A stretch of 64,000 nucleotides of DNA from Toxoplasma gondii ME49. Lineage: Eukaryota > Apicomplexa > Conoidasida > Eucoccidiorida > Sarcocystidae. The notes under the pieces are model-generated. The model was not told where the DNA came from, ran no database searches, and saw only the letters and a program-made list of their open reading frames with translations. Below, in pieces: positions 1-9,314 of this stretch (position 1 is the first letter of the stretch; every line of letters starts with the position of its first letter). Location of the stretch: NCBI RefSeq assembly GCF_000006565.2, contig NC_031479.1, positions 5,110,289-5,174,288 on the forward strand, given 5' to 3'. A program made the position numbers and the translations under genes.

Positions 1-1856
1 AAGGGAGTCTTCTGTTCCCCTTCCTGTGTCACAGGCGTTGAGAGGGGTTCTACGATGATGGGAGCCTCATCTGAGCTCGCACCCTGTGGGGGTCTCCACA
101 GAAGTGAAAGGGCTTTCTCCTCCTCTGCCGTAACTGGCTGTGCTTCTTCCCATTGTAGGCGACGCGCTTGATATGTAGGGAAGGACGCGACGGCATTGGG
201 AAGGCTTCTTTGTCCGAGTGTCGCTGCGTGCGATCCGTTTGAGACATCATTTGAAACCACTTCTATGTCGAAATGTGGCACGGGCACTCGCAAGTCGGGC
301 GGCTTTGTGCTATGCGCATCCGTACACTTCCTAAGCAAGACTAGAACCAGGAAAAAGTTCAGGAGAAAAACCTCTGTCGCCCTAACAAACTTTCTCAATC
401 CACGAGTGTGCACACCCATGGAGAGTGCGCAGTCTGGACTCCACAGTGAATCCCCAAAAACCATGGAGATGGTTTTCCTGCTGGAGGTAGTCATCGGTAT
501 AGATAGCTTTGTGGTCAACTTTAAAGACTGAGGCGCAGGCGGTCACCTCTTTGACGCACACGCAGAAGCAACAGTCTCCAGGGGACTGACGCACCCAGGC
601 ACCCCTCGTTGATCTCTACAGGGACTAGAAAGATTCACGAAGTATTTGCGTGAGGAGGATTCTGCAGTTAGAATCTGATGGTAAAAGCCTAGGGATGAGA
701 GAGGCGGAGGAAACGCAGCTCACGAGTACGATTGGATCTACGTGATTTGATGGAAACGCATGTGAGTAGCCGTCACTACAAGACGGCTGCATTACGGTTG
801 CGGCTAGCGGGCAACTGTGTGCCCGCTGAACATTGATATATCATCGAGTTTGCTCGCAGTGCTCATGGCGGAAACAGAAACTGACACATGGTCTTCCACA
901 GAGACACTGTCGCGCGCGTGTTTCCATTAACACAACACGAGTTAAACGAAGCAGAGACTCGTGTTTGTGGCTTGTAATCAGTACCAGTTCTCGTTCCCCC
1001 CTCGGCTGCACGACTGAAGGCATGTTAATTCCGAAAGAATGTTGCCACAGCTTTGTATTCATTCGCAACAACATAAAATCTACACGAATTGAATTCCATA
1101 TCGCTCAATTTCAGACGCAAGCGGACATAATGAAGAGCATAGTCTTGTGTCACCCCTGGGCGTTTTAGTTGCAGTGAAAGTGACTGCACTGGCGGCTCTA
1201 GACGAAATCGAGATACGAATAGTCAAAAGGTTGCCCGTGGCAATTCGTGTGGTTTCTGACAGGTTTAAGCCAATTGGGTTCCCTAGACTTCAGTTCGTGA
1301 AGCGTTTTGATTCCTCTGCGTGTATGTTTGCAAACGCGTTACTTCTGTGAAATGCATCGTGGGAATATTAATCGACGTTAAGTATCGACCTGAAGGTTTT
1401 CCAAGCGCGTTACGGCTACCGTATCCATTTGCTTCACATAGGATCCACTGTGAATTCACTATTCCTCTCCCATCTCCCACGCACAAAAAATCAGTGCTGG
1501 CTTCAGAACGGACACACACACCTTTTGGCGCCGCCCCGGACCTTGCGCCAGCTTGGCAGACTCGCGTCCAACAATGCGATCATCTGCTTTACAACCGTAA
1601 TTTGCCTGGAAGCGAAAGCAGACTCTTTTAATTGAAGACAGGGCTTCCCAGTGCAGGTTTTTGTCAATTCGGCTGCTTCCAGAATACGGTCTTGCTTTTC
1701 CTGACACACAAGGATTCGTCAGCTTACGTAGATGATCCGCAGGCTACGGACATCGGTCACGATACGCAAAACATCTTTTTGAACATATTGATAGGCGGAG
1801 GCCCCTCAATCTTTACCCTTTCCGTTGTGCGTTGCACTATCGATGAACTCGGAAAT
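1..1856. other. Non-coding left edge; probable promoter and 5' UTR
   Basis: No exon can be supported in this stretch. Open frames are short, overlap on both strands and lack a splice-site context. The part next to 1857 should hold the promoter and 5' UTR of the secreted-protein gene that starts there. I saw no clear copy of the WGAGACG element described for Toxoplasma promoters. Confidence 0.5.
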
Positions 1857-4481
1857 ATGCGTTCGCATACTTTTCTGAAGTTGCTGGGCTTTGCCGTCGT
1901 CGGGCAGTGCGTTGTATTAACGACGCCTGCCCCCACACACGTAAGGAGATGCCACGGGTGTGGTTTTGAACGTTTGTTTTTTATATTGGCTCGAAACCTG
2001 TTCGACGGCTAACTGTCCCGCCTCTCAACTCGGTCCCGTGGCACAACCTCATTCGCTGTCAAGTTTACATGGTACCAGGACCAATAGACAAACTACCAGC
2101 TGAAGAAACGCTTCGGCGCCCAGGCGGCAGCTGCCTGACTCGTGGTTGCAAGTGGTGTCTGCGCAACGCCATGAACTGCCACTCTTCCAGTGGTTCGGAA
2201 CGTGGTAGTAAGTCCATTGTTATCCGGAATTCAAAATGTGGCATCTCACTGGCATTTCTAAGGTACATCTGTTCTTTCTATTTTCGTTATTTTTCAGGCT
2301 GCAAGAGTGACGACAAGTCTCCGAGGTGCGGCACACAGAACAGAAACAGATGCTTCACCTTTTCTCGACTCCAGGACTGAAGAGCAAGCCCAGGCACGGC
2401 AACAGCAGGCAATATTTCTCTCTCCTATCCCGAGTCCAATTAGCTATTCCGGTGTGTTGCCCGAAGGAAACTATCTCGGCGACGACGCTGTAGTCGAGAA
2501 TAGTACTGGACTGATGGCCATGCAACTGCCAGCGGATGATGAAACGGAAGGGCAGTCTGAAGACAATAGAAATTTCTCGGCCATCTGGGAAGTGCCGGCG
2601 CCGCATACAGAATCGTTGGATGGCCAGCTTGGAGTGCTACTAAACAATGGGAGCCTTACAGATCGTGAAGAAGTCACGGAGTTTCAGCCCCTCACTTCTC
2701 AGACAGGAAGTGCAGGTAATGGAAATGATAGTCAAATGGATGTTGCCAGTGAGGAGCTCGACTCGCTGGTGAAAAACGATCAAGGACAAGTCACCAGTAC
2801 CATGGCTGAAACATCCACACGACTCGAGGCAACTGAGATGTCACTGCCATCAAAATCGGAGAGCAACGCCGTCGATGAGGCAACGGCCACGGCGACGCCA
2901 GAGGGTTCCCTCTCGGCATCGTTGCCTCACGCACGCAAGCCGACAGATGAAGAAGAATATTACCTGGGGAAAGTCGGTCATGAGGAACAACTAAAACGTG
3001 ACACAGACAGCGAACACTCAGAAATGAATCCTGAAGGCACTGGAGTCCTCCATAGTAGAGCGGAAGAAAAAGACGCTGCCCATGCCGACAGCGAAGGGGA
3101 TCGCGCAGGAGGCGCGGACACTGTTGCCGAAATGAAAGGTGAACAACACCATGAGGGTTTGTTGGGTGAGGGAGGAGAGGGAATGCTGAACAAAGAGATG
3201 CACATCCGGAAAGAGGTTGACTCACTGAAGGGGACCTCTGCAAAGTCTGGGCCAGAAGGGGAAGCACAGAAGCAACAATATAACGGCGAGCACGACGAAC
3301 AAGTCGTCATGTCTCCTGCACTTCTTGAGTCTACTAACACGGTGACTCCGACTTCTGAACAAACTATGGCTGATATAGCGGACATGGACGAACTGGAAGA
3401 GATCCACGAAACCATGATGACAGCCAACTCGCCTTCCATTATCGTCGGCTCGGAACCATCAGCTCTGGAGCCTGCAGAAGTGTCTGAGAGAGCTTATGAG
3501 CCATCTATGGGTCCTTTAGACGCGGCTTCCTTAGGCACCTCTGAGGTGGCGCCACACAGTGTCCTCTCTCCTGCGATAGTTGACACAAGTTCAAGCGATC
3601 AGCAAGGCACCGTCTCGCCTTCCTCAGGGCTCTCGCTGTTGCCAGGCAACGTAGAGGGTGCCAATGTGACACAAGGAATGCTGTTGAGTGGAAATTCTGG
3701 TGATCAAATTACAGACGTTCCGTCTTCTACTGAATCCGGCCACATTCAAACTGTGCACCCTTCGCATTCACACAACGGGTTGATGGAACCAGCGTCCCAC
3801 CAAGACTTGCATCTAATGCACGAAAGTCGCGGTCCTCACGAAATGGAACGCACCGTCCTTGATGCTGAGAGTGGCATCCTCCCGGGTTCCCAGCTGCACG
3901 ACGAGTCTGGCCCTTTGCTCGGTGTCCTTCCCGCTGCAAGCTCCTCTCACAGTGGTCATGGCTTTGTACATGAAGGATCGCATATCTTCACAGAGCCTGC
4001 TGATATCCACGGCCTGCCAGACACAGGAGTGCATGAATCCATTCACAGCACTTTCCCGATGAGTGCGGCTCACGAGGCGCCTCTTGGCGTTTTCGGTCAC
4101 GGGGTGATCTCGTCGCCAGAACCAACTCAGACGAACCTGCTACCCCCAATGGCCACAGCGGTGCAAGCAATTCAATCACCCTTCCTAGCGCATGAGACGA
4201 GCCCGGCATTCAGCACACCCATGCATGTCAGCTCCTCAACAGGAGAGCTTGTCACAGTCCCAGGGGCTCTGGCGTTTGTGCAAAGTGAAGAAGCAGCTGC
4301 AACTCGAGGAGGGAAGAAAAAGGGAGGGAACAAAAACAAGAAGAGTCCGCCTGCAGTCGTTTACGAATCCAAGCCCGGCCCTATGGTTACCGAACACAAG
4401 CCGACAGTGCACATTGCTGAACCGATCCTTGTAGAGCTGCAAGAAAAACCCAAGAAGCGGAGCAGAAGGGCACCTATATAA
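1857..4481 (+). CDS. Secreted, intrinsically disordered protein with basic C-terminal tail (possible dense-granule effector)
   Basis: Two exons, 1857-1940 and 2298-4481, are joined across a 357-nt intron (donor GTAAGG, acceptor TTTTTCAG), both in phase 0, giving 755 residues. Exon 1 encodes only a signal peptide: Met-Arg-Ser-His-Thr, then a hydrophobic core (residues ~6-23) ending near TTPAPTH. The mature part has no second membrane segment and no recognisable fold. It is rich in Ser, Glu, Gly, Pro and His, with acidic blocks around residues 200-340 and His-rich stretches around 500-620. The tail carries two basic clusters (GGKKKGGNKNKK and KPKKRSRR) that look like nuclear localisation signals. 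Signal peptide, disorder and a basic tail recall Toxoplasma dense-granule proteins exported to the host cell, but I recognise no homologue, see no clear RRL (TEXEL) site, and infer that role only. The large exon has no usable ATG near its 5' end, which is why I assign the separate signal-peptide exon. Confidence 0.75.
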
Positions 4482-4543
4482 AAGGCCCTGTGGGCCTGAA
4501 AGACTAGTGCGCCGCAAAAGAACAGATGTCAACTGTTCACCAT

Positions 4544-4558
4544 GGGGGGGGGGGGGGG
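4544..4558. repeat. Poly-G run (15 G)
   Basis: An uninterrupted run of 15 G lies 60 bp past the stop codon of the secreted-protein gene, in the short gap before the facing minus-strand gene. Length at such runs is often unstable or miscalled. Confidence 0.95.
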
Positions 4559-4750
4559 AGGAGACCACCAGAGTGGGCTTCTCATCTTCACACAACTCAC
4601 ATATCGCTGCGTAAGTCAAGGGTGGTGCCGCTTGAGGGTGGTACGGAATTGACAAAGGCAAAGGAACCTTGTGTGAGACAGAAATGCGGTGAATAGCATG
4701 AGAGAGTTTGCAAGAAGGTAAATTTGTATCTAGTGTATGACAGGTTTCTT

Positions 4751-6550
4751 TCATTGCGTTAGACGGTGATGGTGGTATGCCGGGTTCTGGTGATGCAGGT
4801 CTCTGTCTGGCGACGTGTGACAGCTCCACTCTTTCCTATTCGGCTGGCTTATCCGAGCCAGAATCTTGCTGCACGAAGTGCAACCAAACTTGAGGATCAA
4901 GTCAATGAGCAGGATTGAGCAGACGTATTCCTGCAACACAACATTTCGGTTTAGTCACCAAACTACTACACCTAAAACGGGGAACCTCTGCGTTCACAAC
5001 TCATGACTGTCCTAAAGGACATGGGGTAATCCAGCCTTTTCTTCTGCGAACTGGACATGTCCGCGGATCTAATCTACAGGAGTGTACCGATGTCACCTCA
5101 CCAGCCGTAGCACAACACAGCGGATGTTCTAGATCTCTCACCCTTTCAACGATCTCCCGTCGTTTATTCTTGTCCCGACGTTAGAAAGTTCATTTGGAAG
5201 GACTCCAGCAGCTATCCACTTAGTCGCAAGCAGAAATACGCAGTCTCAGCTACACATCTGCGCCTGATTTTCTTCGTATTCTGGGCAGCTGACTGCATTC
5301 CCTCTGACCAAATGTAGAAAGGATGAAACGGGGTAAAGCGGCGCACGCTTTCTGAAAGGCACGCCCTCATCTGCGATTCTGGACTTTAGCACGCTTGACG
5401 ACTGTCTGTGCTGTCATTCTACTTGCAATCACCATGAAGCAATTTTTACTTTCAAGCTCGTATCACTCAGAGCAAGCTATTTCGCGATTCCTTCTTACTA
5501 CTTTCTGTGTGAATGCCGAAAGTCAGCAACTGGCCTGACACAGCCTGCGATGCCGCAGACTACACCTGCTTGAGGTGCCTTAATATCTAGGTACAGCATC
5601 TCTTTTGGAGGCACACAGCTGAGAAGTTTCTCTTCTTCCAACTTTTCAAACATCAGACGTGAAAGATTCTGCTCGATTGTAACCACGTCCCTGGTCGCAT
5701 GGCTCCATCCACCCCCTCCCAGCTCCGCTCCAGGCATGTGTTGCAGGGCGTTGACACCACGTTTAGGTTACCACGCATCAAGGAATCCTTGAAATTAGTA
5801 GTTCTGTTTCTTCCGCGGACGCCAACCGCTGTTACGCCTTTCTGGAGCCTGCTTGACTCCTGTGTTTCAGAAAAGTTTTCTTTGTTCAAAACTTGCAGCG
5901 TTTAGCTGCATACTGTTCCATTCGACCTTATCTACTCACAGTGGCGTAACTCAAATCGAATAGACGGAGACCATATAATCCTTGAGATCCGAAAAATGAC
6001 CCTTGGATGCATGAGATAGCTACACGAGCCAGGCTCGCTGCGCGCATGCAATTGCAGCGGAACGCGCTTCGAGTCTTTTCGCGGTGACTCTGCATCGCCC
6101 TCAGCTCCCAGTCTTCCGTTGATTTCTCGTGTTCTTCTAATCTTATTGTTTCGCACCCTCTCCGCGTGCAGGAACATCCCTCCTCTCTCGGTTGTCACGT
6201 TCCAATCACGAAGCGGACGGGGCATTTCCGCTCTTGAGAGCAACCACCTTGGCTGTTTGCGCGGCGTCCGATGAGTTCCCGCTCTAACGACCTGAGCTTG
6301 TTCGACGCCTGTTACTGTTCGGTCTCCCATTCTAACTTCCCTCAAGGCCCTGGACGCAGCATTTCTGTCCTTCCGCAATTCCCTGTTTCTCTGCTCTAGT
6401 GGCTTTTGCCCTAACCGGTCCCAATTCGATTCGTCCCGGTTTGCTCGCCCTACCTAAGGCCGCGCCAGCAGTGTGGCGGCCTAACTTTCTTATTCTAGAG
6501 TCACAGCACGTTGTTTCAATCGGCAGTCCACGCTCAATCTCATCAGACAT
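4751..6550 (-). CDS. Uncharacterised multi-exon protein (partly resolved)
   Basis: A minus-strand gene of small exons. The best-supported pieces are: exon 5566-5668 (starts NLSRLMFEKLEEEK, donor GTGTAG, ends phase 1); exon 5142-5211 (reads AAGVLPNELSNVG, phase-consistent with the previous one, donor GTGAGA); and a terminal exon 4751-4930 after acceptor TTGTGTTGCAG, starting EYVCSILLIDLILKFG and ending at TGA 4751. A further exon near 4986-5068 (contains SADMSSSQKKRLDYP) is likely, but its join to the terminal exon is not in phase as I read it. A possible first exon begins at ATG 6550 (MSDEIERGLPIETTCC) with donor GTAGGG near 6450. The peptides look coding (amphipathic, Leu/Lys/Glu-rich) but match no family I know. 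The 3' end faces the secreted-protein gene, the two stop codons being about 270 bp apart. Confidence 0.42.
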
Positions 6551-7300
6551 CTTGCTTTCGTGGAACCAGGCTGGTCTATTAAGTCGACGTTCATCCGAGA
6601 AGTTGGCGTGGTATCCTTCCAAGCGCCTCACTGCGTAGGCCAGAGACTCCCTTCTGTTCTCACCGCGGATTCGACGGCAACACCCTTTCTGTTAGTTGAA
6701 TGCCTTCACCGACCACAGACGCGTGTGTCTTTTCTTCACCTTACTCAAGAACATCGGCGGTTCCATTCTTGGCTGGCCGGTTTCCTGAAAAGTCGTTGCC
6801 TCCCGCCGCTTGTTGTCCCGTGTCGACTCCACAAAGAGGAGAGTCTGCCTTTTCAGAGATACAGTTCCAGCAGACTTTGAGGCCTCTGTCGTTTCCACCG
6901 GGCGACGTAGCAGGTTAGCCGCTCTGAGATCCACACCACTTTCCTCGTGGAGATGCGCTGCATTTCCTTTCGGTTCCCGTGATGCGGGACTTGTCCGTGC
7001 CTCCGTTTCTCGTTTCGTCTAGTGTTTGTTTTCTGGGCATCGCTGCTTCTCTTCGCTGCGGAGTGCCCCTTCGACCAGCTGCTTCAACAGTTTCCCCAGT
7101 CGTGCTTCATTCATTTCCTGTTTCGTCGAGGAAGGAAGGAGAGCAGCTGCAAGAACCGTCTCGGAGAAGACGAGGTCGGAGCAAGACACTGCATGCGAGG
7201 GGAAACTCCAAGGGCGTATCAGGACTTGGCAAAGAAGGGGGACGTTGAGTTCAGGTTTCAGAGGAAAATCCGAGATCGACCTGGAAACAAACTCGACACC
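5669..7300. other. Gap between divergent genes
   Basis: Apart from tentative 5' exons of the minus-strand gene (possible pieces near 5800-5870, 5950-6020 and 6450-6550) I see nothing firm here. The last ~700 bp upstream of 7301 should contain the start region of the isopeptidase gene. Confidence 0.4.
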
Positions 7301-9314
7301 ATGACGCCGATTCGGCTCAACGTCTACCGGCTTACAGGCACCTTGTCGGTTCCCCCTCTCTGCGGGTGCTGTGCTGCGTATCACACAGGTAACGAATTCG
7401 CTTTCCTTGCAGCGAGTGAACAATGAGCCTGTTCTCCTGCGTCTCCGTTTTTTTAACGATATGCTGAAGCCCTTCGTTTGATGTTTTCCAGAGGCCATTC
7501 TTCCTCGTTCTCTCGCCGCTCCGTGGCTACTTGTCGCAGGCTTCCATCGATCTCCTCTCTCTTGCTCTCGCCTTGTTGTCTCTGTTGATCTCTAGCACCT
7601 TCTCGCTTGGCTTCTCTCTTCGGCTTTCCCGACTCTCGGGTCTTCTTCTCTCGCTTGATGTTTCGCTTGTTGTTCATCTCTCTGTCCCTCGTCGCGCTTC
7701 TTCTTTTCCAGCTTTCTCTTCCTCTTTTCTCTCGTGCCCACTCGTTTCTTCTCTCTGTCTACACCCTTGGCCTGTTATCTCGACGTCTCTATCCGGTACT
7801 CTGTCCCCTCGGGGAGCACAGCTGCTTCTGGGGTCGTTGCAGGGCGGGGAGAACAGTCCTCAACTTTAGAATCGGCGGATTCCTCGGTCGAGTGAAGAAT
7901 CTTTGAAGACAGGGAGGCAGTCTCCGGTGGCGTCTTCATCCAGAACCTTCCTGTTAGACTTCAACGGCCAACTACGTGGTCTGTTTTTTCAAGAAGTCGA
8001 GGGGGTCACAGGTGCCTGTACTTGCGGATGCCCCGCCGGTCACTCATATGTGGACGACAACGTCCCCTTTTCTTTCATTCCTTTTTCTTTCCTTTTCTCA
8101 TTCGTTCCCTGTATCTCTCTTTGCTACTTTTTCTGCTACTGTCTTCTCTGATTTCTCATTCTCTCTCTCTTTCTCCCCGTGTCTCGCTCTTTCTCGCTCT
8201 TTGTCTTTCTCTTTCTTCCGCGTCTTCTGTCTCCGCTTCGTGCTCTGTGTCCGCCTCTCTTTGTCTCTCGGCGCGGCTCAAGGACGCACTTGTTTGATGT
8301 AAGTTCGGCACATTTCCGGCGTTCTGCGCCTTCTCGAATTCCACCTGTGCATGCGTTTCACTTCTTTGTACCCGTTGGCATTGGCTGAAACTTCTGCCAG
8401 CGTCAGTGAGCGTGGCGACAGCATTGCATTGTCTGCGCATCGGTCGTTCGGTTTCTCTTCAGGCGTCCAGATCGATGCATGCGAATATACGTTTGCTCAA
8501 GGCGCGGGAGTAGTTGTCTCTGACTTCGACCCCGTGCTCAACGGACCGCATGCGCGGGTGTCTCTGTCTGGCGAAGCTTCCGGCGTCGACGAGGAGGAGG
8601 ACGCTGTGTTCGTCTACTCGCTGGACATGGGAGTCTCGCCGTTGAACCGCGCCCAGATCGCGGCGGAGATCGAAACGCTTCGGAGGGAATTCGCCGGAGA
8701 AAACTACCACATCCTCGAGAGAAACTGCAACCATTTCTGCGACGAACTCTGCAAGCGCCTTGTCGGAAAAAGAATTCCCTCGTACCTCAACCGAGCTGCC
8801 TGGTTAGGCAGGTGGATCAGGCAAGGAGAGAAGAGAGCGGAAGGCGGGAGGACAGGCGGCAAGAACGAAGAACGAGAGAGAAGAAGAAAGAGAGAAAGGG
8901 AAACTGGAAAGAGAAACACAGGACGGACAAGAGGAACGCAACAGACGAGGAACACCACCGGGAAACGGATTGCATGCAGATTTTTTTGTCATCCAATACA
9001 TGCTTCTTTTCCGTTTTCCCCGTGTGCATTTCTGCTGTCTCTTCAGCTGCCTCTTTCCGCCAGGCTCGCTGTTGGGGCCGCGCCTCCCAGAGGCAGTGGA
9101 GCCCAGAGGAACGAGCCTGCAGCTCTTCGAAGGCTCTGGCCAGCGACTCGGCAGAGAGAGCTGGACCGCTTCTTCTCAAGGCCTCCTCTCCTGTCCCCTC
9201 CCTCCACCCCAAATGTTCTCAGGCGTCCTGCGCCGCCTCTCCGAGCAGCGGTCAGGGGAAGAAGACGATCGTTTCCCTCAACCAAATTCACAAACAATCT
9301 TCCTCCGTGAGTGA
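7301..9314 (+). CDS. PPPDE-family (DeSI-like) deSUMOylating/deubiquitinating isopeptidase
   Basis: Exons 7301-7388, 8463-8811 and 9047-9314 are phase-consistent (phases 1 and 2) and give 234 residues. Introns are 1,074 and 235 nt. Exon 1 encodes the N-terminal strand (IRLNVYRLT) and AYHTG, whose His28 is the expected catalytic histidine. Exon 2 carries the rest of the fold and the second hallmark, ENYHILERNCNHF, with the expected nucleophile Cys118, followed by LVGKRIPSYLNRAAWLG, typical of PPPDE proteins. Exon 3 gives the hydrophobic end (GSCLFPPGSLLG) and a variable tail. Known relatives are papain-like cysteine isopeptidases acting on SUMO or ubiquitin conjugates; the substrate here is unknown. 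The stop at 9312-9314 overlaps a good donor (GTGAGT at 9308), so transcripts may continue into a phase-compatible exon at 9750-9950. That would change only the tail. The start is the ATG directly before the first conserved strand. Confidence 0.86.
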
